13,010 bases of DNA. It comes from an uncultured Oscillibacter sp. (GTDB taxonomy: Bacteria > Bacillota > Clostridia > Oscillospirales > Oscillospiraceae). Below, one piece after another: positions 5,962-12,149 of this stretch. Numbering within the stretch: the first letter of the stretch is position 1; each line of letters begins with the position of its first letter. Below the pieces are notes generated by a model. That model had not been told where the DNA came from. It worked only from the letters and a program-made list of their open reading frames with translations, and did no database searches. Location of the stretch: NCBI RefSeq assembly GCF_910579365.1, contig NZ_CAJTUX010000070.1:1-13010 (forward strand). The letters are read 5' to 3'. The translations under genes and the position numbers were made by a program.

Positions 5962-5970
5962 CCATCTAAA

Positions 5971-5995
5971 CTCTCCTTATCTCAAATAAGGAGGG
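5971..5995 (+). promoter_or_regulatory. Hairpin masking the ribosome binding site of the small peptide gene
   Basis: CTCTCCTTAT (5971-5980) pairs with ATAAGGAGGG (5986-5995) around CTCAA: 8 perfect pairs plus two outer ones, one of them G-U. The right arm contains AAGGAGG, the Shine-Dalgarno for ATG 6003, and is followed by TTTTC, so it could either hold back translation or act as a weak attenuator. Confidence 0.55.
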
Positions 5996-6002
5996 TTTTC
6001 TT

Positions 6003-6149
6003 ATGTTTTTAGGTTTAGCGTGGTACTGGTGGCTGGTAATTGTGGTGGTGCTGATCGTCTCCATCCCTTTCAAGGTCAAGTTTATGAAGTGGTGGAGCAA
6101 GCGCCAGCAGGGGAAGAACCAGCGCGGGAAGTGGGGTGACGATGAGTGA
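6003..6149 (+). CDS. 48-residue single-pass membrane peptide
   Basis: ATG 6003 follows AAGGAGG by eight bases; the frame ends at TGA 6147-6149. The peptide begins MFLGLAWYWWLVIVVVLIVS, with an aromatic patch and a hydrophobic segment (about 5-22), and continues with a basic, Trp-rich tail (KVKFMKWW, then SKRQQGKNQRGKWGDDE). It probably spans the membrane once with the charged tail in the cytoplasm. Its stop codon overlaps the GTG start of the ATPase gene, so it is the first gene of the exporter operon and directly follows the regulator operator. Its place suggests a small subunit or regulator of the transporter or kinase. I recognise no named family; easily missed because of its size. Confidence 0.75.
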   Translation: MFLGLAWYWWLVIVVVLIVSIPFKVKFMKWWSKRQQGKNQRGKWGDDE

Positions 6150-6994
6150 TTGAGGTTAAGAACCTGACATTCTCCTACAGCAAGGATAAACAGGCCCTTC
6201 ACGGTCTGGACTTCACCGTGGAGGACGGGGAAATCTTCGGCTTCCTGGGTCCAAACGGCTCCGGGAAGTCCACGACCCAGAAAATCCTGACCGGGATTCT
6301 GAGGGGCCACAGTGGGAAGGTTTCCCTGTTCGGGCAGGACATCTCCGCCGCCCACGGCCCGGAGTTTTTTCAGAAAATTGGTGTTCTCTTTGAGTTCCCC
6401 TACCTATACGCCAATTTGAGCGCTGTGGACAATCTGAACTACTTTGCCTCGTTCTATCCCAAGGAGCAGCGGCGGGAAGTGGGGGAGCTGCTGGAGACGC
6501 TGGAATTTAAGCCGGACTTTCTGAAAAAGCCGGTGTCCTCCTATTCCAAGGGTATGCGCCAGCGGGTAAGCATGGCGCGGGCATTGGTCAGCAATCCCAG
6601 GCTGCTGTTCCTGGACGAACCCACCAGCGGCCTTGACCCTTCCGGCGCGGTGCTGTTTCGCAGGATTATCGAGCAGGAGCGCAAAAAAGGGACAACAGTT
6701 TTTGTGACGACCCACAACATGATGGATGCTGATCTGCTGTGCGACCGGGTTGCATTCATCTCTAATGGGAACCTGGTGGCCCTGGACACGCCTAAGCGTC
6801 TGAAAGAGAAAAACAGCAATCACCGGGTCGTGATCGACTATCTGTATCAGGGACAACGGGAAACGAAAACCATAGAGGCCCAGGAACTGGAGGCGGGCAT
6901 TCCTTTTGCCCATGATGAGATTGTCAGCATCCACTCCCAGGAGCCTACCCTGGAAGATATGTTCATCCAGTACACAGGGAGGGGGCTGTCCTGA
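6146..6994 (+). CDS. ABC transporter ATP-binding protein
   Basis: A 282-residue ATPase starting at GTG 6146 (MIEVKNLTFSYSKDKQALHG), with GGGGTGA (6133-6139) upstream; the start overlaps the small peptide's stop. Walker A is GPNGSGKST (35-43). A Glu takes the Q-loop position in VLFEFPYLY, as in many ABC-2 ATPases. The signature is YSKGM (133-137), Walker B is LLFLDEP (153-159) with catalytic Glu158, the D-loop is SGLD and the H-loop His is at 190. The C-terminal about 70 residues form the extension usual in drug, antibiotic or bacteriocin exporters. It should power export through the two permeases encoded next. The substrate is unknown; control by a two-component system points to an antimicrobial or envelope-active compound. 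All catalytic motifs are intact. Confidence 0.93.
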   Translation: MIEVKNLTFSYSKDKQALHGLDFTVEDGEIFGFLGPNGSGKSTTQKILTGILRGHSGKVSLFGQDISAAHGPEFFQKIGVLFEFPYLYANLSAVDNLNYFASFYPKEQRREVGELLETLEFKPDFLKKPVSSYSKGMRQRVSMARALVSNPRLLFLDEPTSGLDPSGAVLFRRIIEQERKKGTTVFVTTHNMMDADLLCDRVAFISNGNLVALDTPKRLKEKNSNHRVVIDYLYQGQRETKTIEAQELEAGIPFAHDEIVSIHSQEPTLEDMFIQYTGRGLS

Positions 6995-7983
6995 TGTGGA
7001 AAGGCTTTTGCGCCCTGTTCAAAAAGGACTGCCGGATGTTGGTATCAGGGAAGTTTTTCCTGATGGCGGTAGGTTTTCTGGCCCTCTATACGGCGTATGT
7101 GAACTTAGGGTATATCCGTTTCATGCAGATGCCGCCCTATAACGTATACCTGTATGATCCAGCGGGGACACAGACAGAGGTATCGTCCCTGGTTCATGCC
7201 GTTGCACCCCTGGAAGCTATGGACGAGGCGCTGCTTGCCGACGCCAACGGCGTAGGGCTGGATGCCAGCGCCGAGACTGTGCGTGTGGTACTTTACGCCG
7301 GAGCGGAACACGTTGACCGCCACCGGGCGGACTACGCGCTGTCCCTGCTGCGGCCCTCCACCGGCAGCGCCCCGGAGATCATCGGGACAAACACGCCGGA
7401 ACAAAAGGCGCGGAAAGAGATCACCTGTGAACTGCTGTTTTTTGAACTGGCCGCTGTGGGATTCTTGGGAATCGCCGCTGTGCTGTTCAAGGAAAAGGGG
7501 ATGGGGGTAATTCGTGTCCACGCTACTCTCCCGTTGCGGAAAAACCTGTTTCTCCTGTCCAAGCTGGCGGTGTTCCTGATCTCCGATCTTGTCTTTGCGG
7601 TACTGCTCACCCTGTTGAACGTAGGGCTTGCCGACGGAGCGGCGCTGCTGCCCGCTGTCCTGCTCCAAACTGCCATCCTTTCCCTGATGATGGCTTTGGT
7701 GGGACTGCTCTGCGCCCTGCTGCTGAAAGATTTCCGGCAATTCACATTGGCCTACCTGATTATCGCCATTTTTGCAGCAACGCCAGTATTTTTGTCTGCC
7801 AATACATCGGTGAAATTTGAATGGATTGGCTACCACCCATTCTATCACGTCTATATGGGATTGAAAAGCGCGTACTTCGGAGCGGCAGTCTCGCCGGTCT
7901 ACTATATCGGCTCTGCGTGTGCGATTGCGCTACTGTTCTTGGCTGTGCAGCTTGCGTTCCACCGGGAAATGGGAAAGGAGTGA
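6994..7983 (+). CDS. ABC-2 type permease, first subunit
   Basis: A 329-residue membrane protein whose ATG overlaps the ATPase stop codon (TGATG). One membrane helix (about 20-41) is followed by a soluble, probably extracytoplasmic domain of about 105 residues (42-145) and then five helices (about 146-166, 189-213, 218-244, 250-269, 302-322). The FKEKGMGVIRVHATLPLRK loop after helix 2 is the typical cytoplasmic coupling region of ABC-2 permeases. The fold and size fit drug/fluoroquinolone-type or antimicrobial-peptide exporters. It pairs with the second permease, presumably as a heterodimer with an ATPase dimer. The 247-residue frame on the opposite strand is a shadow. Confidence 0.88.
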   Translation: MWKGFCALFKKDCRMLVSGKFFLMAVGFLALYTAYVNLGYIRFMQMPPYNVYLYDPAGTQTEVSSLVHAVAPLEAMDEALLADANGVGLDASAETVRVVLYAGAEHVDRHRADYALSLLRPSTGSAPEIIGTNTPEQKARKEITCELLFFELAAVGFLGIAAVLFKEKGMGVIRVHATLPLRKNLFLLSKLAVFLISDLVFAVLLTLLNVGLADGAALLPAVLLQTAILSLMMALVGLLCALLLKDFRQFTLAYLIIAIFAATPVFLSANTSVKFEWIGYHPFYHVYMGLKSAYFGAAVSPVYYIGSACAIALLFLAVQLAFHREMGKE

Positions 7984-7989
7984 TGAGGT

Positions 7990-9003
7990 GTGAAAGGCTT
8001 GAAATATCAGCTAAAAAGCGTGTTAAAAGACAAGTTTTGCCTGATGACCTTCCTGCTACCCATCGTGGTTGCTGTAGCGCTGAACTTTATGGGTTCTATC
8101 GATCTATCCAGCCTGGGAGAACATCACTTCGGCGTATTGAAAAACGACCTGTCCCCGCAGACTGTCGCATGGCTGGAACGATATGGCCCGGTGACAGTTT
8201 ATGAAACGCAGGAGGAACTGACCGCCGCCATCAATGAACCGTCCACCAATGTCATCGGCGTGAAAGCAGATGGAGCAAGTATCAAAACAGTGATTGCCGG
8301 GGATGAACTGGACATTTTCCGGCAGGCGGCAGTAACTCTCCCCGCTCTCTATGAACAGCGGGAGTGGGTCGAAAAAGTGGAGATCCAAACGTTGGAGCGG
8401 CCTGACATTCTGGAAAGTTTTCAAGACATTTTTATCCCCGCTGTACTGATTGTTGCCATGTTCATGGGCTGTACGTTTAACGCCATGAACATCATCTCCG
8501 AAAAAGAGGACGGTGTGGCATTTGTCAATGAAATCCTGCCCATGACGCCCAGCCAGTATATTTTACAGAAAGTTGTAGTGGGGTTCCTCTTTGGAAGTTT
8601 ATCGTCCATCGTAACAGCGTATATCTGCTTCCGACTGTCCTGGCGGGATGTGGGGATCATGCTGGTGCTAATCCTTTTGTCATCCTTTGTGGCAGCACTA
8701 ATCGGACTGTTCATCGGCAAGTTTTCCGAAAGCCTGATGGTAGGCGTGGTCTATATCAAAATCATCATGCTGCTGTTTATCGCTGTGCCGATTGTATGCG
8801 CCTTAATAGGCGTGAGCGGGCCAATAGCTGTGGTCTGCAATATCGTCCCGTCCCAGCCCGCCTTTGACGGTATCCTGGCTCTCTCCGCCGGGAGCATGGG
8901 GACGGCGATGAAGGATATTGGCATCCTCGCAATCCACTGTGTCGCATGGTTCGCACTATATGTTTTGATTTCCACCCAGCGTCAAAGACAAGTAATTCAA
9001 TAA
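7990..9003 (+). CDS. ABC-2 type permease, second subunit
   Basis: A 337-residue membrane protein. GTG 7990 lies six bases after the previous stop, with AAGGAG (7975-7980) in the end of the preceding gene, so the two are translationally coupled. The topology mirrors the first permease: helix about 17-34, an external domain of about 110 residues, then five helices (about 147-168, 190-213, 221-243, 249-275, 306-328). The loop ISEKEDGVAFVNEILPMTPS (169-188) is the ABC-2 coupling motif. Sequence similarity to the first permease is low, so this is a heteromeric transporter. The last gene of the operon; a hairpin (9016-9054) and a terminator (9088-9120) follow. Confidence 0.88.
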   Translation: MKGLKYQLKSVLKDKFCLMTFLLPIVVAVALNFMGSIDLSSLGEHHFGVLKNDLSPQTVAWLERYGPVTVYETQEELTAAINEPSTNVIGVKADGASIKTVIAGDELDIFRQAAVTLPALYEQREWVEKVEIQTLERPDILESFQDIFIPAVLIVAMFMGCTFNAMNIISEKEDGVAFVNEILPMTPSQYILQKVVVGFLFGSLSSIVTAYICFRLSWRDVGIMLVLILLSSFVAALIGLFIGKFSESLMVGVVYIKIIMLLFIAVPIVCALIGVSGPIAVVCNIVPSQPAFDGILALSAGSMGTAMKDIGILAIHCVAWFALYVLISTQRQRQVIQ

Positions 9004-9015
9004 TCTGAAAAATAT

Positions 9016-9054
9016 CTGCCCAGCGGCAGAAAAGAAAAAACCGCTGCTGGGCAG
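9016..9054. terminator. Hairpin after the exporter operon
   Basis: CTGCCCAGCGGC (9016-9027) pairs with GCTGCTGGGCAG (9043-9054), 12 bp with one G-U, around an A-rich loop. There is no U-tract on this strand. The left arm recurs at 44-55 in module A, where about 77 bases are absent and the arm runs straight into hairpin T1. Confidence 0.5.
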
Positions 9055-9087
9055 GTGTTATACCCATGCCAAGGTATCATGCCTATG

Positions 9088-9120
9088 CGGCGGTTTTGAG
9101 AAATCAAAGCCGCCGTTTTT
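9088..9120 (+). terminator. Rho-independent terminator-like hairpin T1, module B
   Basis: Bases 9088-9097 pair with 9106-9115 (10 bp) and are followed by TTTTT. The likely terminator of the exporter operon and the same element as 52-83. Confidence 0.7.
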
Positions 9121-9154
9121 ATGACCAGCAGGCGGCATATAGGAGGATGCCGCC

Positions 9155-9208
9155 ATGCGGCTGCGATGGAAAAATCAGCTTGATATTCACTTGTCAAAAA
9201 AAGCCTGA
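9155..9208 (+). CDS. Putative 17-residue leader peptide, module B
   Basis: ATG 9155 follows directly on a perfect 8-bp hairpin, GGCGGCAT/ATGCCGCC (9131-9138 and 9147-9154), whose loop is ATAGGAGG and so presents the Shine-Dalgarno. The product, MRLRWKNQLDIHLSKKA, shares its start and HLSK with the 26-residue copy in module A. It may serve as an attenuation sensor; function inferred. Confidence 0.4.
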   Translation: MRLRWKNQLDIHLSKKA

Positions 9209-9280
9209 TCCCCGCAACGGCGTCTCCCGCCCACGCTTGCGAAAACCGTCACTTTCTGCCGGCTCATAATGTTGTTACCT

Positions 9281-9315
9281 GCACCCGAATGGCCTTGTGC
9301 CGTCCGGGTGCTTTT
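9281..9315 (+). terminator. Terminator-like hairpin T2, module B
   Basis: GCACCCG (9281-9287) pairs with CGGGTGC (9305-9311), followed by TTTT. It matches 229-263 in module A and lies between the leader peptide and the sigma-like gene. Confidence 0.55.
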
Positions 9316-9360
9316 GTATTTCCAGGCCAATCACATCGGCCACGCTGCCGCTCCCCGCCC

Positions 9361-9396
9361 CTTTCGTTCAGACCCCAGCAAAAATCTGAACGAAAG
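9361..9396 (+). promoter_or_regulatory. Hairpin abutting the ribosome binding site, module B
   Basis: CTTTCGTTCAGA (9361-9372) pairs perfectly with TCTGAACGAAAG (9385-9396); the right arm contains most of GAAAGG, the only Shine-Dalgarno-like sequence before ATG 9408. Translation of the sigma-like gene may therefore depend on opening this stem. Confidence 0.5.
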
Positions 9397-9407
9397 GAAA
9401 ATGCAAG

Positions 9408-9806
9408 ATGGGAATTACCATCAAAAAGAATAGGCGCAATTTGTCCTATGATGATGCCACCACCCTTGACGAGCTTTGGGTGATAGCCAAGCAGTTTGAC
9501 CGGAGCTTTTACCGCGAGTGGAAAGACCATTGGGACGAGCGCGGCTATGACGAGTACATAGTTGTCACCGAGGGCCACTTGCCCCACTGTGAAACGCCGG
9601 AGCAATATGTTTGCCGCATGGAAACCCGTCAGGAAATTCTTGCGGTGCTGGCCCTCTGCACCGAGAAGCAGCGGGAGCGTTTTTTGCCTCATGCGCTGTA
9701 CGATCTCAGCTATGAGGAAGTTGGAAAAATCTGTGGATGCTCCGATGTTGCGGTTCTCAAAAGCATCTCGGCTGTCCGGAAAAAATTTTTGAAATTTTTC
9801 GGATAA
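9408..9806 (+). CDS. Small sigma-70-like HTH protein, module B
   Basis: An intact 132-residue protein starting MGITIKKNRRNLSYDD at ATG 9408. The middle (DEYIVVTEGHLPHCETPEQ, about 48-66) and a Glu/Arg-rich helix (ILAVLALCTEKQRERFLP) lead into a region-4-like helix-turn-helix (about 101-130: SYEEVGKICGCSDVAVLKSI, then SAVRKKFLKF). It belongs to the family of small sigma-factor-like regulators found before relaxase genes in Clostridia elements. It is the working counterpart of the frameshifted gene at 351-748; the modest identity between the two shows that the module duplication was not recent. It likely governs transcription of mobilization genes. The 269-residue reverse frame covering 9264-10073 is a shadow. 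Confidence 0.72.
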   Translation: MGITIKKNRRNLSYDDATTLDELWVIAKQFDRSFYREWKDHWDERGYDEYIVVTEGHLPHCETPEQYVCRMETRQEILAVLALCTEKQRERFLPHALYDLSYEEVGKICGCSDVAVLKSISAVRKKFLKFFG

Positions 9807-9841
9807 GTGGGTTAGTGAATAGCTGTTCAAAACGGCTATAA

Positions 9842-9903
9842 GGTGAGGGGCGATATGCTCCATCACCGGAAGGGACAAGCTGCTGCGGCGGCTTGTCCCT
9901 TCT
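9842..9903 (+). ncRNA. Conserved two-hairpin RNA element, module B copy
   Basis: Hairpin 1 pairs GGTGA (9842-9846) with TCACC (9863-9867). Hairpin 2 is a 16-bp stem, 9868-9883 with 9888-9903, capped by UGCG, another member of the UNCG tetraloop class. It sits just upstream of the GAAGGAGG (9911-9918) for DUF3847. The same element in module A (774-834) has a different loop base and compensating stem changes, so the structure rather than the sequence is conserved. Confidence 0.6.
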
Positions 9904-9931
9904 GACATTTGAAGGAGGTCTTTATGACAAA

Positions 9932-10207
9932 ATGGGCAAATCATTAGAGGTCCAAAAGGCGGAGGCGGAGAAGGAAGTCCGCCAGTTGGAGAACCAGCAG
10001 AAGATACTTCTGAACCGAATCCGCAAGGAAGAACGCCACGCCCGGAACCAGCGTCTGATTGTGCATGGTGCAATTATGGAGGGTGTGTTTCCCTTCACTG
10101 CCAGCATGGAGGGCGAAGCAATCAAGGCGTTTTTAATCGCCCTTTCCCGCCTGCCGGGAGCATCGGAGGCAGCGGATTTAGCACAGAAAACCAGTGCCGC
10201 AAACTAA
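9932..10207 (+). CDS. DUF3847 family protein, module B (start uncertain)
   Basis: A 91-residue protein as read from ATG 9932 (MGKSLEVQKAEAEKEVRQLE, then NQQKILLNRIRKEERHARNQ). The charged helical N-terminal half and the MEGEAIKAFLIALSRLPG region match DUF3847 and the paralog at 1779-2048. Oddly, GAAGGAGG (9911-9918) is ideally spaced for ATG 9924, which gives only MTKWANH before a stop. One extra A in the AAAA run at 9929-9932 would fuse that start to the main frame (MTKMGKSLE...), so a one-base deletion or sequence error is likely. Otherwise translation must begin at 9932, 13 bases after the Shine-Dalgarno. It lies between the sigma-like gene and the oriT/relaxase, suggesting a mobilization accessory role. 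Confidence 0.75.
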   Translation: MGKSLEVQKAEAEKEVRQLENQQKILLNRIRKEERHARNQRLIVHGAIMEGVFPFTASMEGEAIKAFLIALSRLPGASEAADLAQKTSAAN

Positions 10208-10213
10208 AGTCCG

Positions 10214-10306
10214 TTTCTTACGGCGCACTTATACACCGTGTCCGGTGCCGTGCGCCCTGCCGGGGGCTGTTGCGTCCTTGCGGACGCGATGGGGGCTACC
10301 GCCCCC
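10214..10306 (-). other. Origin of transfer (oriT) of the relaxase gene
   Basis: On the - strand, the inverted repeat CACCG-GACA-CGGTG (complement of 10235-10248) is followed by TATAAGTGCGCCGTAAG. This closely parallels the pGO1/pIP501 origins, where an inverted repeat precedes ATAAGTGCG/CCCTTACG. The predicted nick falls between 10224 and 10223 on the - strand. A + strand GTGCGCCCT (10250-10258) forms an outer stem with GGCGCAC. Two further hairpins follow, GCGTCC/GGACGC (10272-10287) and GGGGGC/GCCCCC (10291-10306). Its position between DUF3847 and the MobQ relaxase supports the call. Confidence 0.7.
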
Positions 10307-10343
10307 AACCCCCTGATTTACCAGCAGGAAGGAGGAAAACCGC

Positions 10344-11786
10344 ATAGCAATTTTTCACTGTCCCATTCAAATCATCAAGCGGAGCGTGGGCCGTTCGGCT
10401 GTTGCTGCTGCCGTCTACCGGAGCGGCGAACGGTTGACAAACGAGTGGGACGGCAAAACCCACGACTACACCCACAAGGGCGGCATTGTCCATACGGAGA
10501 TCATGCTGCCCGCCCACGCCCCGCCGGAGTTTTCAGACCGCTCCACGCTCTGGAACTCCGTGGAGCGGATCGAGAAAGCCAGCGATGCCCAGCTTGCCCG
10601 TGAAATCGAGGTTGCCCTTCCCGTGGAATTGTCCAGAGCGGAGCAGTTGGCCCTTGTCCGATCATTCGTCAAAGACAATTTTGTTGACGCTGGGATGTGC
10701 GCCGATTTTGCACTCCACGACAAGGGTGACGGCAACCCCCACGCCCATATCCTGCTGACTATTCGACCGCTGAAACCGGACGGACGCTGGGGGCCGAAGT
10801 GCCGCAAGGTTTACGACCTGGACAGCCAGGGCAACCGTATCCCGGACGGCAAAGGCGGCTGGAAGAATCACCGGGAGGACACCACCGACTGGAACAACCG
10901 TGAGAACGCCGAGAAGTGGAGGGCGGCGTGGGCCGCTTATGCGAACCGGGCTTTAGAAGCTGCTGGCAGACCGGAGCGGATAGATCACCGCAGCTATGAG
11001 CGGCAGGGTATTGATAAAATTCCCTCCATCCACATGGGCGTTGCCGCCAGCCAGATGGAGCGCAAGGGCATCCAGACGGAGAAGGGAAACATCAACCGTC
11101 AGATTGCCGCAGATAACAAATTGCTGAAGGAACTCAAAGCCCGCATTACCCGGATTTACAACTGGACGAAGGAGCAGGCCCAGGCCGAACAGCCCCAGGA
11201 AAGCGGCAGTCTTGTAGCCCGGCTCTATGAAGCCCAGGCGGAGGTCAACAGGAACAAAGCCCGCTACCGTTCCGGCAGGATTAAGGCCCTCCAGGAGAAC
11301 GCGAAGCTGCTGACATTTTTGCAGGGCAACGGTATCACGTCCATGCAGGAACTTTATGAAAAGGTTACTGCCATGAACAAGGATTATTATGATCTCCGTG
11401 GTCAGATTGTCAAGGCGGAGCGCCGTCTTGCTGTGCTGGATGAACGGCTGGAAATGTGGGCTCAATACGACAGGTGCAAGGCCGTTCGTCAGAAGTTGGA
11501 CAAGGTGAAGCCCCGCAAGCGTGAACAGTACCAGCAGGAACATAGGGACGAGTTGGCTGACTTTGAAGCTGCGGAACATTTTCTGAAAGATTTGAAAACG
11601 TCCGGCGAGGCGATCACGCCCAAGGCATGGCGGGCCGAGGCCGCAAAACTAACCATGCAAAAGGACGCTGATTATCAAAAAATGCGGGCCATGCGAGATG
11701 AAATCAAGGCCGTTGAAAATCTGCGGAAAGCCGCTGACCGGCTGGCCCGTGAGGGCCAGCACCAGCAGAGGGAAACTGAACGTTGA
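10344..11786 (+). CDS. MobA/MobL (MobQ) family relaxase
   Basis: The relaxase nicks oriT and pilots the transferred strand. By homology the protein should start at 10344, eight bases after AAGGAGG (10329-10335), reading xAIFHCPIQIIKRSVGRSAV, but that codon is ATA rather than ATG. The first usual start in frame is GTG 10386, which keeps the catalytic Tyr but loses the first strand of the fold. From 10344 the length is 480 residues. Motif I is AAVYRSGERLTNEW with Tyr25, the position of the catalytic Tyr in RSF1010-type MobA. The metal-binding motif HDKGDGNPHAHILLT gives His125, His133 and His135. The remainder (about 230-480) is charged and helical, ending ENLRKAADRLAREGQ. No primase domain is apparent. 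It depends on a conjugation system elsewhere for transfer. Activity depends on whether initiation at ATA or GTG works. Confidence 0.88.
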   Translation: MAIFHCPIQIIKRSVGRSAVAAAVYRSGERLTNEWDGKTHDYTHKGGIVHTEIMLPAHAPPEFSDRSTLWNSVERIEKASDAQLAREIEVALPVELSRAEQLALVRSFVKDNFVDAGMCADFALHDKGDGNPHAHILLTIRPLKPDGRWGPKCRKVYDLDSQGNRIPDGKGGWKNHREDTTDWNNRENAEKWRAAWAAYANRALEAAGRPERIDHRSYERQGIDKIPSIHMGVAASQMERKGIQTEKGNINRQIAADNKLLKELKARITRIYNWTKEQAQAEQPQESGSLVARLYEAQAEVNRNKARYRSGRIKALQENAKLLTFLQGNGITSMQELYEKVTAMNKDYYDLRGQIVKAERRLAVLDERLEMWAQYDRCKAVRQKLDKVKPRKREQYQQEHRDELADFEAAEHFLKDLKTSGEAITPKAWRAEAAKLTMQKDADYQKMRAMRDEIKAVENLRKAADRLAREGQHQQRETER

Positions 11787-11817
11787 CACATCAATTTTAC
11801 GAAAGGATTTTGCAATT

Positions 11818-12138
11818 ATGGATATGAACCCGTGGGAGCGCCGCCAAAAGATTTTGGGGGTCTTGTGTCTCCGGCGGCACGATACTTACGGCAATCTGGC
11901 GCATGAGTTTAACGTCAGCACCGGGACAATCCGCCGCGACATTGTGGTGCTGACCTGCTCCTATCCGATTGAAACGGTGAAGGGCGGTCACGGCGGTGTC
12001 AGAGTTGCCGAGTGGTTCCACCTGGACCGCCGTTCGCTGAACTCTGCGGAAATCACTTTTCTCCGCAGGCTGGGGGAATCCCTGGACGGCCCCGACCTGG
12101 AAATGCTCAACCGGATAATCGCCACATTTTCACATTGA
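11818..12138 (+). CDS. DeoR-like helix-turn-helix protein
   Basis: A 106-residue protein. ATG 11818 follows GAAAGGA by about ten bases; a second ATG at 11824 is less well placed. The N-terminal 60 residues form a winged helix of the DeoR type: RRQKILGVLCLRRHDTYGNL, then AHEFNVSTGTIRRDIVVL and a GGHGGVRV wing. No sugar-binding domain follows, only a helical tail (SAEITFLRRLGESL, then LEMLNRIIATF), so it is a stand-alone DNA-binding protein. Lying 31 bases after the relaxase gene and 11 before the ParB-like gene, it is probably co-transcribed and may repress the mobilization operon. The target is unknown. Confidence 0.72.
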   Translation: MDMNPWERRQKILGVLCLRRHDTYGNLAHEFNVSTGTIRRDIVVLTCSYPIETVKGGHGGVRVAEWFHLDRRSLNSAEITFLRRLGESLDGPDLEMLNRIIATFSH

Positions 12139-12149
12139 GGGCAATTGTC

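Larger units (their letters stand above)
9015..9407 (+). promoter_or_regulatory. Structured 5' leader of module B (gene-free stretch)
   Basis: The homolog of 43-350, with the same order of parts: T1 (9088-9120), the Shine-Dalgarno-loop hairpin with its short frame (9131-9208), T2 (9281-9315) and the ribosome-binding-site hairpin (9361-9396). Unpaired blocks such as CTCATAATGTT and CCAGGCCAA are also conserved, suggesting binding or pairing sites. Larger frames across it, such as 9289-9483, depend on this conserved RNA and are not supported as genes. Confidence 0.6.

Noticed and set aside
7105..7848. 247-residue reverse-strand frame
   Set aside because: A shadow of the first permease; Gln/Gly-rich low-complexity composition and no start signals.
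9264..10073. 269-residue reverse-strand frame across module B
   Set aside because: It is antisense to the sigma-like gene, the RNA element and DUF3847, with no recognisable domain.
10953..11579. 208-residue reverse-strand frame inside the relaxase
   Set aside because: A shadow of the helical C-terminal half of the relaxase, lacking a ribosome binding site.
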